Shown piece by piece: positions 43,942 to 52,144 of a DNA stretch of 64,000 nucleotides. The notes under the pieces were generated by a model. That model did no database searches. It was not told the DNA's origin and saw only the letters and a program-made list of their open reading frames with translations. Positions within the stretch are counted from its first letter, which is position 1. Each line of letters opens with the position of its first letter. Made by a program: the position numbers and the translations under genes. The stretch comes from JBHIET01 sp046760785 (GTDB taxonomy: Bacteria > Chloroflexota > Anaerolineae > B4-G1), in NCBI GenBank assembly GCA_046760785.1, contig JBHIET010000006.1, forward strand, positions 1 through 64,000, read 5' to 3'.

Positions 43942-45663
43942 TCACACTCTCGCACATACCGGCCTAGCCCGCTCCGGCACCAGATGCAAAACGGCTTCTA
44001 CTGCGCCCACGACACGTTGGGCCTCGGGGGCCAACCTCACCTCGTGGTCTTCGGGGCAGCATAACGGTTGCGCTTGAGCCGCGCCGCGACAGTCTTGGCA
44101 TAACCCCGTACTCGCGTAACTCAGGTCACCTGAGTTCAGACCACCGCTAAATGGACTTGGTAATCCTGGACATAACCCCTCTTGCCCTGGAGCACAGTAC
44201 TCTACATTTCCTCCAACCATCGTCATCCAAACCTCCAGGTCTTTGATCGTGTTGGGGTCAACGGCCATTGGATTACCGGAGAGGATAACCAAATCGGCAT
44301 ATTTACCAGGTTCCAAGGTCCCGATGACATCTTCCTGTGAAACAGCATAGGCCGGTTCGATCGTCATGATGCGCAATGCTTGCTCAACACTGATTGCATG
44401 CGGCACTAACCAGGGCTCCGGTGTGCAGATTGTGCCATCCTTGTTCACCTGTTGGCGAGTGACCAGCCCGTAGAGCTGGAGCATTGAATTGGGGTTGCGG
44501 GACCAGTAAGTGTCTGTAGGATCTACATCCCAAGTAAAATCTGTCTCAATGTAGACGTGGACTCCCAACCCTGGAAGCCTATAGCGATTGGCGTTCCACT
44601 CGTAACGATGTGGGCCATGGTAGGTGACGTAGCCACTTTGGTCGCAAGTGTTGAAGTAGCCCCGGAGTGAGGCCAGAATGTCAAGGTCCGCATACCGCTC
44701 TAACAAATCGGGCCTTATCAGGGCATTGTGCTGGATCTGATGGCGATACCGTTCGTTCGGCTGACCGTCCAGGGCGAATTCGATGGCATTTAGCGACGTC
44801 TCAATCCCCTGGTCTCCCATCGCATGGAAAGCTACTCGATAGCCAGCCGCCTGTGCATCAGCGACGACCTGGTTTATCTCCTCCTGAGTCCAGTATAAAT
44901 CCCCTCGGTCGCTGCCGCATTGTCCTTTGAACCAATCTGTCGCTACAAAGTCTGGCTCATAGGGTTCACTCAAAGCCGGACAGCCACGTCCTCCCCCACT
45001 ACCGCCATCGACGAAGACCTTGATCCCAGGAATACGCAGCATTCGATCAGAGTCAAGGATAGGATCATTCTCAGGGTACCATGCCCTCACAAACACTTTT
45101 TCGCCGTCTTGCAGTATCCCGTCGTTATAACTTGCGAAGACGTTGACCCGCAGGCGGAGCTGGCCAGACTGCTCGGCCTGCATCAGCTCCTCAAGAAATG
45201 GCTCATCAGCCCACATCTCAGTCACCGAAGTGAAACCGAATCTCAAGGCGACGTCCTGTGATTCGTCCAGAGTCCTTCCCCTCCAAAGGATATGCGTGTG
45301 GCCGTCGACGAAACCAGGGAGGAGAATCCGGCCAGCGAGGTCCACCACCCTCGTTTGTGGCCCCTGCAGAGCCAGGATGTCCACGTAGTTGCCAACTGCC
45401 ACGATCTTCTCCCCTCTAATAGCAATAGCTTGTTCCTGAGGCTGGTCATCATTCACTGTTAAGATTACACCGTTGTGAAAAATGATGTCGGCTCCGTCCG
45501 CAGCCTCTGGTGTCTCACTCGTGGTGGCAGTTGGCGGCACGGCTGTGGGTGTGGCAGTTGGCGGGACGAGTGTGGGTGTAGGTCGGGGTATGCCACATGC
45601 TACCAGAGGCAGCAAAAACAACATCAAGCGAACCGTTTGCGGTAGCAATCTCTTGCGATTCAT
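43942..45663 (-). CDS. Amidohydrolase-family lipoprotein (YtcJ-like)
   Basis: Predicted exported metal-dependent hydrolase of 573 residues. A lipoprotein signal ends PLVACG near residue 23, followed by a Pro/Thr linker (about 27-55). The amidohydrolase_3-type domain has PGFVDGHTHILWRG with the HxH metal ligands, a conserved FHAMGDQG and a late LEPGKYADLVILSGNPM segment. The C-terminal tail is Cys-rich (CQDCRG, CCPED), which is odd for the family. The gene lies between atpD and atpC on the same strand, flanked by an element of family 2 (45764-45948). This position suggests later insertion. Substrate unknown. Confidence 0.88.
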   Translation of the reverse strand: MNRKRLLPQTVRLMLFLLPLVACGIPRPTPTLVPPTATPTAVPPTATTSETPEAADGADIIFHNGVILTVNDDQPQEQAIAIRGEKIVAVGNYVDILALQGPQTRVVDLAGRILLPGFVDGHTHILWRGRTLDESQDVALRFGFTSVTEMWADEPFLEELMQAEQSGQLRLRVNVFASYNDGILQDGEKVFVRAWYPENDPILDSDRMLRIPGIKVFVDGGSGGGRGCPALSEPYEPDFVATDWFKGQCGSDRGDLYWTQEEINQVVADAQAAGYRVAFHAMGDQGIETSLNAIEFALDGQPNERYRHQIQHNALIRPDLLERYADLDILASLRGYFNTCDQSGYVTYHGPHRYEWNANRYRLPGLGVHVYIETDFTWDVDPTDTYWSRNPNSMLQLYGLVTRQQVNKDGTICTPEPWLVPHAISVEQALRIMTIEPAYAVSQEDVIGTLEPGKYADLVILSGNPMAVDPNTIKDLEVWMTMVGGNVEYCAPGQEGLCPGLPSPFSGGLNSGDLSYASTGLCQDCRGAAQAQPLCCPEDHEVRLAPEAQRVVGAVEAVLHLVPERARPVCARV

Positions 45664-45763
45664 CCCACCATCATCAAACGTAGTTCCTTGATCTAGAAAC
45701 AGGCTTCAATTTGCGCGGGCCGCCCAAATACATGTTTATGGTCACAAATAACCACAAACGTGC

Positions 45764-45948
45764 CTATCTTAACAATGTCAGATTAACATAAGGCAGGCTA
45801 CACCCGCTCGCCGCTGCTCGTAGCCCCCGTCCCTTCGGGCTGAGCCTCAGGACGAAGCCTCGGGGGCGTCTCAGGCGAGATTTGCCCCAAGAACACGCGG
45901 AGACGAGGGCTGAGAGCCTTTGGCCGAATGTGACATTGTCAAGTTATA
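45764..45948. mobile_element. Inverted-repeat element family 2, full copy between atpD and the amidohydrolase gene
   Basis: About 185 bp bounded by CTATCTTAACAATGTCAGAT at the left and the reverse complement of AACTTGACAATGTCACATT at the right. The interior carries the GCCCCCG...CGGGGGC palindrome also present at 53508. No protein is encoded and no clear target duplication is seen. The 45664-45763 stretch beside it shows nothing else. Confidence 0.8.
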
Positions 45949-46033
45949 CACGGTTTCTACACTCCCTTTCTGTTTGTGCACAGGGTATGAACTTCTGGAC
46001 GTCAAGTCAACACTGAGCACCTGGGAACCTTCC

Positions 46034-47437
46034 CTACGCCACCTGCATCTCCTGCGCTTTTTCCACCACCTCGTCTATCGTGCCGACCATGTAGAATGTG
46101 TCTTCGGGCAGGCGGTCGTGTTTGCCCTCCAGGATCTCGCGGAAGCCGCGCACCGTTTCCTCAATGGAGACGTAACGACCGGGTTGGCCGGTGTACCGCT
46201 CGGCGACGAACATGGGCTGGGAGAAGAACTTCTCGATGCGCCGCGCCCGGTGCACGGTCAACTTGTCCTCCTCCGAGAGTTCCTCGATGCCCAGGATGGC
46301 GATGATGTCCTGCAGGTCCTTATACCGCTGCAGCACCCGTTGGACCTCACGGGCGGTGTTGTAATGTTCCTCCCCCACGATGCGCGGGTCGAGGATGCGG
46401 GAGGTGGACGTCAGGGGGTCCACGGCTGGGTAGATGCCCTTCTCGACAATGGCCCGCTCCAGCGCGATAGTCGCATCCAGGTGGGCGAAAGTGGCCACCG
46501 GCCCCGGGTCGGAGTAATCGTCGGCCGGCACGTAGACCGCCTGCATCGAGGTGATGGAGCCCCGCTTAGTGCTGGTAATGCGCTCCTGAAGCTCTCCCAT
46601 GTCGGTGCCCAGCGTAGGCTGATAGCCGACTGCGCTGGGCATGCGTCCCAGCAACGCCGAGACCTCCATCCCCGCCATCACGAAGCGGTAAATGTTGTCA
46701 ATGAACAGCAGCACGTCCATCCCCTGATCGCGAAAGTACTCGGCCAGCGTCACGCCCGTCAGCCCGACGCGAAAGCGCACGCCCGGCGGCTCGTTCATCT
46801 GCCCGAAGACCATCACCGCCCGATCAATCACGCCCATCTCGGTCAACCCGTTGTAGAACTCGGTGCCCTCGCGGCTCCGCTCCCCCACGCCAGCGAAGAC
46901 AGAGATGCCCTGGTGGTACTTCGCCATCGTGTACATCAACTCGGTGACGATGATGGTCTTGCCCACGCCAGCGCCGCCGAAAACGCCCGTTTTCCCACCT
47001 CGGGTAAAGGGGGCGATCAGGTCAATCACCTTCAAGCCGGTCTCGTGGAACTCGCTCCGAGTTGACTGGTCCTCGAACGGAGGGGCCAGGCGGTGGATGG
47101 GATAGCGCTCAGTTGCCTCCACCGGGCCTTTGTCGTCAATTGGCTCACCCAGGACGTTGAACAGGCGGCCCAGCGTGGCTTCCCCAACCGGCACAGAGAT
47201 CGGGCCTCCGGTGTTGACGACGGGCATCCCCCGCTGCAGCCCATCGGTGGTATCCATCGCCACGCAGCGCACCCAGTTGTTGGGCAACTGCTGTTCGGTC
47301 TCCAACACCAGCTTGCGACCGTCCACGAACACCTCGAGAGCGGTGTAGACCTCCGGCAACTGCTCCGGTGGGAACGCCACGTCCACCACCGCGCCTTTGA
47401 CCTGGGCGATTCGGCCTTGCGGCTGTTGCTTCATCAT
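46034..47437 (-). CDS. atpD: ATP synthase F1 beta subunit
   Basis: Catalytic F1 subunit of 467 residues. Walker A GGAGVGKTIIV is near residues 150-160, the catalytic Glu region GERSREGTEFY follows, then LLFIDNIYRF (Walker B) and ALLGRMPSAVGYQPTL. The DELSEED loop reads IEELSEEDKLTVHRARRI. The start has GGGAGGATT upstream. The gene is separated from atpG by the family 1 element at 47458-47706 and from atpC by the amidohydrolase gene. No F0 genes are near. Confidence 0.97.
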   Translation of the reverse strand: MMKQQPQGRIAQVKGAVVDVAFPPEQLPEVYTALEVFVDGRKLVLETEQQLPNNWVRCVAMDTTDGLQRGMPVVNTGGPISVPVGEATLGRLFNVLGEPIDDKGPVEATERYPIHRLAPPFEDQSTRSEFHETGLKVIDLIAPFTRGGKTGVFGGAGVGKTIIVTELMYTMAKYHQGISVFAGVGERSREGTEFYNGLTEMGVIDRAVMVFGQMNEPPGVRFRVGLTGVTLAEYFRDQGMDVLLFIDNIYRFVMAGMEVSALLGRMPSAVGYQPTLGTDMGELQERITSTKRGSITSMQAVYVPADDYSDPGPVATFAHLDATIALERAIVEKGIYPAVDPLTSTSRILDPRIVGEEHYNTAREVQRVLQRYKDLQDIIAILGIEELSEEDKLTVHRARRIEKFFSQPMFVAERYTGQPGRYVSIEETVRGFREILEGKHDRLPEDTFYMVGTIDEVVEKAQEMQVA

Positions 47438-47457
47438 AATCCTCCCTTGAGAAAAGA

Positions 47458-47706
47458 GGTGGTCCCCTCGTAGTGTGTTGGTAGTGCCTCTGATCGCTGG
47501 TCGCCCGGCGCTAACCTTCGACTGTGCCCTTCGATCCTTCGGCTACGCTCAGGACAGGCAGGCTCAGGCAGGCCCGCCGGGCTCAGAGCTGAACCCCGCT
47601 CCACGGGCTTTCCATAGCCTCCGAGGGAGGGTTGAGCTTTCAGCCGGACGGTTCAGCGTCCGGCGGGGCGAGCAGGACAACGCCAACACTTAAGAGGGTG
47701 ACTACC
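47458..47706. mobile_element. Inverted-repeat element family 1, copy between atpG and atpD with 8-bp target duplication
   Basis: A 249-bp non-coding element with ends GGTGGTCCCCT and the reverse complement of GGTAGTCACCCTCTTAAGTG, flanked by perfect direct repeats AGAAAAGA (47450-47457 and 47707-47714). It resembles the copy at 41998-42187 in both ends and in the hairpin-rich interior (GACGGTTCAGCGTCCGGCGG). A short palindromic repeat (47527-47561, also in the epimerase gene) is nested inside. It ends 17 bases before the atpG stop and begins 13 bases past the atpD start region, so it splits an operon. Confidence 0.88.
47527..47561 (+). repeat. 35-bp repeat E, copy nested in element family 1
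   Basis: Reverse complement of 59576-59610 (epimerase gene) with one difference. Confidence 0.75.
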
Positions 47707-47723
47707 AGAAAAGAGAAATCTTC

Positions 47724-48632
47724 CTAGCCTTCGGCCAGCGCCTGCGCCAGCGCCTCCGCCCCACCCGCGATGTCCAGAATCTCGCGGGTGATAGCTTGCT
47801 GGCGGGCTTTGTTGTAGTCCAGCGTCAGCTCATCAACAAGCGCGGCTGCGTTCTCCGTCGCATTGCGCATGGCCACCATACGCGCTGCATATTCGCTGGC
47901 GTGCGCCTCCAGCACCGCCTGGTAGACCTGCAGCTCGGTGAAGCGAGGCAGAAGCGCCTCTAAGACAGTGATGGCATCAGGTTCATAAATGTAGTCCGCC
48001 ACCCGCGCCGGCTGCACATCCACCACGTACTCCAACATCGCCTGTGTATCCAGTTCGGTTGGGCGGAGAGGAAGCAGCCGCTGAATGACAGGGCGGTACA
48101 CTAGCATGTTGACGAAATCGGTGCGGGCCAGATAGACCTCATCCGCCCGGCCTTCCAGGAACTCGTCAATTGCCACGCGAGCGACGGCAGAGACATCGGC
48201 CAGGCCGGGCACTGGTGGCAGGCCGTGGAACGCCGCCACGATTTCCGCTCCCATACGCCACAGCATATCCCGGCCCCTTCGTCCAAGAGCGATATAGCGG
48301 ACCGGGAGACCCAGCCGCTGTACAAAATCCAGCGCGGTCCGCACGACATTGTGGTTATACGCGCCGCACAGCCCTCGATCGCCAGTGATGAGGATGATGA
48401 GGATGTTTGTCACCGGTATTCGGCGGGTCAGCAGAGGATGCAGCGTCTCGTTCGCGGCCGCACCTAGATTGACGATGACCTCCCAGGCAGCGTGGGCGTA
48501 AGCCCGCGTTGCCAACACAGCCGCCTGCGCCTTACGCACGTTTGACGCGGCAACTGCCTGCAGTGCCCGCGTCACCTGCCCCAGATTACGGATGGACTGG
48601 ATGCGCCGGCGGAGCTCACGCGCTGTCGCCAC
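47724..48632 (-). CDS. atpG: ATP synthase F1 gamma subunit
   Basis: Central stalk of F1 that rotates inside the alpha/beta ring. The 302-residue protein has the N-terminal coiled-coil helix (RELRRRIQSIRNLGQVTRAL), the GDRGLCGAYN motif near residue 80 and the C-terminal helix (RMVAMRNATENAAALVDEL, TREILDIAGG). The start overlaps the alpha subunit by 17 bases, which indicates coupling. The family 1 element begins 17 bases downstream. Confidence 0.96.
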   Translation of the reverse strand: MATARELRRRIQSIRNLGQVTRALQAVAASNVRKAQAAVLATRAYAHAAWEVIVNLGAAANETLHPLLTRRIPVTNILIILITGDRGLCGAYNHNVVRTALDFVQRLGLPVRYIALGRRGRDMLWRMGAEIVAAFHGLPPVPGLADVSAVARVAIDEFLEGRADEVYLARTDFVNMLVYRPVIQRLLPLRPTELDTQAMLEYVVDVQPARVADYIYEPDAITVLEALLPRFTELQVYQAVLEAHASEYAARMVAMRNATENAAALVDELTLDYNKARQQAITREILDIAGGAEALAQALAEG

Positions 48633-50181
48633 TGTTCATCTCTCCACCCGATTTGACTTGCGCGCCCCACGTCTGGTTGAACTCTGCCAACGCGGCCTTC
48701 AACTCCTCCTCGGTCTCTTCGGCAATCTTCTTTCGCGCGGCGATGTCGGCGCCAACCTCGGAACGCTGAGTGCGCATAAAAGCGAGCATCTCCTGCTCGT
48801 AGCGGCGCATCTCTGCCAACGGCACACCGTCGCAGAAGCCATGCGTGCCTGCGTAAATAATCATCACCTGCTCCTCCAGCGGCACCGGCTCGTACTGGGG
48901 TTGCTTGAGGATCTCCGTCAGCCGGCGGCCTCGCTCCAACCGCCGCAGTGTGGCTTCATCCAGGTCGGAGCCAAACTGGGCAAAGGCGGCCAGCTCGCGG
49001 AACTGCGCCATCTCCAGCCGCAATCGCCCGGCCACCTGCTTCATCGCCTTGGTCTGCGCGTCGCCTCCCACGCGGGAGACGGAGACACCCACGTTGATTC
49101 CGGGACGGATGCCAGCGTTGAACAGGTCCGTCTCCAGGTAAATCTGGCCGTCGGTGATGGAGATCACATTGGTGGGAATGTAGGTGGCGATGTCGCCCAA
49201 CTGGGTCTCGACGATGGGCAGCGCGGTCAGGCTGCCCCCTCCCCGGTCATCGTGCAGCCGTGCCGCTCGCTCCAACAACCGCGAGTGCAGGTAGAAGATG
49301 TCGCCGGGATAGGCCTCGCGGCCGGGAGGACGGCGGAGGAGAAGACTGACCTGCCGATAGGCCCAGGCGTGCTTGGTCAGGTCGTCGTAGATGATGAGCG
49401 CATCCCGACCTCGCTCCATAAACTCCTCGCCCATGGCGCAGCCAGCGTAGGGGGCAATGTATTGAAGTGCCGCCGGTTCCGAGGCGGAGGCAACGACGAT
49501 GATGGTGTGATCCATAGCCGCATGCCGCTCCAGCGTCGCCACCACCTGTGCCACCTGGCCCTTTCTCTGGCCGATGGCCACGTAGATGCAGAGCAAGTCC
49601 TTGCCCCGCTGGTTGATGATGGTATCCAGCGCAATGGCTGTCTTGCCGGTCTGGCGATCGCCGATGATCAACTCGCGCTGTCCCCGCCCGATAGGGGTCA
49701 TCGCGTCAATCGGCTTGATGCCGGTCTGAACCGGAGTGTCCACGTTCTGTCGCTCGACCACGCCCGGCGCAACGCGCTCGATGGGGCGGTACCGGTCGGC
49801 GGCGATGGGGCCTTTCCCATCCACAGGCTGACCCAGCGCGTCCACCACGCGGCCCAGGAGAGCGTCCCCCACAGGAACGGAGACGATGCGTCCTGTACCC
49901 CACACCGTCTGGCCCTCCTCGATCTCCGTGTAGTCACCCGTGATGATGATACCAACGTTATCCGCCTCCAGGTTGAAGGCGATGCCAGGAACGCCACCTT
50001 GGAACTCGACCAACTCGCTCATCAACACGTTGGCGAGTCCCGAGGCGCGGGCAATCCCATCGCCGACCTCGATGACGGTGCCGACGTCCACTGCCTCGAC
50101 GGTCGGCTGGAAGCCTTCGATCTGTTCGCGCAGCGCGACTGCCAGTTCTTGCAGGGTGTTCTGGGTTTGCGTGTTAGCCAT
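48616..50181 (-). CDS. atpA: ATP synthase F1 alpha subunit
   Basis: Non-catalytic nucleotide-binding F1 subunit of 521 residues. Walker A GDRQTGKTAIALD is near residue 173, the GGGSLTALPIVETQ motif is present, and the N-terminal region shows VEAVDVGTVIEVGDGIA. It is the first gene of the F1 block: no delta, b, c or a subunit gene precedes it; the divergent-looking region upstream belongs to another unit. The F0 genes must be elsewhere. The start has no strong Shine-Dalgarno site beyond GAGAGGTAGGTT. Confidence 0.96.
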   Translation of the reverse strand: MANTQTQNTLQELAVALREQIEGFQPTVEAVDVGTVIEVGDGIARASGLANVLMSELVEFQGGVPGIAFNLEADNVGIIITGDYTEIEEGQTVWGTGRIVSVPVGDALLGRVVDALGQPVDGKGPIAADRYRPIERVAPGVVERQNVDTPVQTGIKPIDAMTPIGRGQRELIIGDRQTGKTAIALDTIINQRGKDLLCIYVAIGQRKGQVAQVVATLERHAAMDHTIIVVASASEPAALQYIAPYAGCAMGEEFMERGRDALIIYDDLTKHAWAYRQVSLLLRRPPGREAYPGDIFYLHSRLLERAARLHDDRGGGSLTALPIVETQLGDIATYIPTNVISITDGQIYLETDLFNAGIRPGINVGVSVSRVGGDAQTKAMKQVAGRLRLEMAQFRELAAFAQFGSDLDEATLRRLERGRRLTEILKQPQYEPVPLEEQVMIIYAGTHGFCDGVPLAEMRRYEQEMLAFMRTQRSEVGADIAARKKIAEETEEELKAALAEFNQTWGAQVKSGGEMNSGDSA

Positions 50182-50245
50182 AACCTACCTCTCTGGTTTT
50201 GGATGCAGAAGCCGCTCCATCGTTCACTGAGGACAGAACGGCAGA

Positions 50246-50274
50246 ATGATACACGATTTTGATAGATTTGTCCA
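50246..50274 (-). promoter_or_regulatory. Putative promoter of the F1 ATPase block
   Basis: Minus strand TGGACA (50269-50274) and TATCAT (50246-50251) with 17-bp spacing, 65 bases before atpA. Confidence 0.55.
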
Positions 50275-50303
50275 GCGCTCGTCAAACGTTAGCCAACCCC
50301 CCC

Positions 50304-50321
50304 GTAGGTTCGAAAACCTAC
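50304..50321. repeat. Small perfect hairpin
   Basis: GTAGGTT-CGAA-AACCTAC lies upstream of the atpA promoter and just past the terminator of the NAD-binding gene. Role unknown. Confidence 0.5.
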
Positions 50322-50330
50322 CAAACGGAT

Positions 50331-50369
50331 AGACAAAGACCCCAAGGATTCTTGAAACCCTTGGGGTCT
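50331..50369 (-). terminator. Rho-independent terminator of the NAD-binding protein gene
   Basis: Minus strand stem AGACCCCAAGG/CCTTGGGGTCT (11 bp, 50359-50369 with 50337-50347) with an 11-base loop, followed by TTTGTCT. It lies 29 bases past the stop codon. Confidence 0.8.
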
Positions 50370-50397
50370 GCGCTGATGTTCTCCTGTGACACTCTGG

Positions 50398-51333
50398 CTA
50401 GCCACGGTGAAACACAAAGCGCAACAAGTCACGCCGCCAGGGCCGCTTGCGGCGCAGGTAGTCGAGACAGTCGGCGAAGCGATAGGGGTCGAAGCCAAAG
50501 TGGCGCTGGACGATCAGCAGGTCCGTCGCGCTGCCCACGGCCAGGAGATCGAGCCACCAGGGAGGCGTTGGGGTGTGCGGCAGCAACGCGTCGCACAACG
50601 CGATCGCGCCTCGCACCAGGGGCATCCGCACGTGCACCAGCCGCCTGCGTACTCCCGCCGCTGCCAGCACCTCCGCCATCAATTGCTCGAAAGTGAAGTG
50701 TTCCGGTCCGCCAATAGGAACGGTCTTTCCAATCAGATCATCCCGATCCAGTGTGTCCACGATACATTGTACCAAATCCACGACCCACAGTGGCTGGAAG
50801 CGCGACAGGCCCGGATCAGGTATGGGGAGTACGGCGGGAATCGTCTTGGCCAGCATGGCCAGCACGTTGGTAAACGCATCCTCCGGGCCATAGGTGACGG
50901 CTGCACGGAGGATGGTGGTGTCCAATCGGCTTTCGCGCACAGCGGCCTCTGCCTCTCCCAAAGCCCGGAAGAGCGGGTAGGCGGAGGAGCGGTCAGCCCC
51001 CAGGCGGCTTAGATAAATGAAGCGACGCACACCTGCTTCCTGCGTCGCCTCGATCAGATTGGCCGTATCTTCGGCGTGGCCATGCAGCCCTACGTCCCGC
51101 TCAAGATCTGCTTCCCCCGCCAGGTGAACGACCGCCGTCACGCCCTGCATCGCCGTGCGCAACGCAGGCAGCTCATCCATGCTGGCCGATACGGAGGAGA
51201 AGAGAATGTCCGTGGGCAACCGCTGCTCGCGCCGAGAGGGTTGCAATAGACAACACACCTCGCGCCCCCCGGCCACCAGTCGGCGCACCACAGCCCGCCC
51301 CACGAAACCAGTGGCTCCGGTGACCAGTATCAT
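50398..51333 (-). CDS. NAD(P)-binding protein, NDUFA9-like atypical short-chain dehydrogenase
   Basis: A 311-residue Rossmann protein with MILVTGATGFVGRAVVRRL at the N-terminus. The helix-strand pattern is of the NmrA/NDUFA9-like atypical SDR group (RFIYLSRLGADRSSAYPLFR, with a Tyr but no classical YxxxK). Proteins of this group act as regulators, in ubiquinone or complex I biogenesis, or as reductases; the specific role cannot be read here. It is transcribed from its own promoter (51358-51386) and ends at a good terminator. Confidence 0.85.
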   Translation of the reverse strand: MILVTGATGFVGRAVVRRLVAGGREVCCLLQPSRREQRLPTDILFSSVSASMDELPALRTAMQGVTAVVHLAGEADLERDVGLHGHAEDTANLIEATQEAGVRRFIYLSRLGADRSSAYPLFRALGEAEAAVRESRLDTTILRAAVTYGPEDAFTNVLAMLAKTIPAVLPIPDPGLSRFQPLWVVDLVQCIVDTLDRDDLIGKTVPIGGPEHFTFEQLMAEVLAAAGVRRRLVHVRMPLVRGAIALCDALLPHTPTPPWWLDLLAVGSATDLLIVQRHFGFDPYRFADCLDYLRRKRPWRRDLLRFVFHRG

Positions 51334-51357
51334 CGCCCTCCCTTTTGTGCGGGTGCG

Positions 51358-51386
51358 ATTATACCACTGATGTCAGCGGAGGCCAA
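51358..51386 (-). promoter_or_regulatory. Promoter of the NAD-binding protein gene
   Basis: Minus strand TTGGCC (51381-51386) and TATAAT (51358-51363) with 17-bp spacing; GGGAGGG precedes the start. Confidence 0.6.
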
Positions 51387-51403
51387 GCAATGTGGCGCAC
51401 GAC

Positions 51404-52144
51404 TCACGCTTCACGTCTCACAAGTCGTTGAATCAGACGCACCGTCAAGCCCTCCAATCGCGCTTGATAGCGCCAGAAGACCCAGGCCAACGCGGCCGCT
51501 CCACCGCCCAATGGGATCCACGCCCACCACGGTAACTCCGTCGCGTAGGCCCCCACCCAGCAAGAGATGTACACGCCCGGCAGCCGCCCCAGCGCAGCCA
51601 GCACGATCATGCGCGGAATCGCCAACGGGCTCAGCCCGATCAGGAAGCACACGACGTCGTCGGGGAGAAAAGGAAACAGGAAAATGAGGAAGAGAAACAG
51701 CGGCCCCCGACGGTCGGCGATCCGATCCCAGCGCGCCAACTGCTCCGGCTTCACCAGATGCTCCACCAACGGCCGCCCGAACCAGCGGCCCAACGCCATC
51801 GCCAGCGCCGTTCCCAGCAACAGCCCGACCATGCTGTATAGAGTGCCCAGCCAGACACCGTACAGATAGCCGTTCACCAGCCCCACGAATTGGCCCGGGA
51901 TCGGTGCCAACAGCACCTGCGCCACGTTGAGGGCGATGCTGACCAGTGGCCCCCACAGACCAAAACTCACCATCCACTCCCGTATGCGCTCCCGGTTGCC
52001 GAAGAAAGCCCACAGCGACTCGTGCCAGTACCACAGCCCACCCACAACGGCGACAATCAGCACCGCGAGAAGCGTGGCACGTATCCACGTCCAACCACCC
52101 CCCCGTCGCCGTTCGGCTGAGCACTCACGGCGAAGCCCGTTCAC
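51404..52144 (-). CDS. VTT-domain (DedA/TVP38-like) membrane protein
   Basis: A 246-residue membrane protein of the VTT/SNARE-associated superfamily, linked to lipid scrambling and membrane homeostasis. GTG start at 52144 overlaps the MFS stop (GTGA). Hydrophobic helices: about 22-41, 64-85, 93-117, 155-180, 190-215. The core motif FLPDDVVCFLIGLSPL is present, with the LAPIPGQFVGLVNGYLYG segment before it. Residues about 3-13 (LRRECSAERRR) are encoded by a truncated copy of palindromic repeat D. Longer in-frame extensions to 52537 overlap the MFS gene and read as noise. Confidence 0.85.
   Translation of the reverse strand: MNGLRRECSAERRRGGGWTWIRATLLAVLIVAVVGGLWYWHESLWAFFGNRERIREWMVSFGLWGPLVSIALNVAQVLLAPIPGQFVGLVNGYLYGVWLGTLYSMVGLLLGTALAMALGRWFGRPLVEHLVKPEQLARWDRIADRRGPLFLFLIFLFPFLPDDVVCFLIGLSPLAIPRMIVLAALGRLPGVYISCWVGAYATELPWWAWIPLGGGAAALAWVFWRYQARLEGLTVRLIQRLVRREA
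52107..52137 (-). repeat. Truncated copy of palindromic repeat D at the VTT gene start
   Basis: Contains both outer ends of the glycerate-kinase copy (CGCCGTTCGGCTGAGC and CTCACGGCGAAGCC) with the middle missing. It encodes the N-terminus of the VTT protein. Confidence 0.65.

Noticed and set aside
45920..47065. 381-residue open frame antisense to atpD
   Set aside because: Shadow of the beta subunit; no motif.
48592..50262. 556-residue open frame antisense to atpA
   Set aside because: Mirror of the conserved alpha subunit with no recognisable domain.
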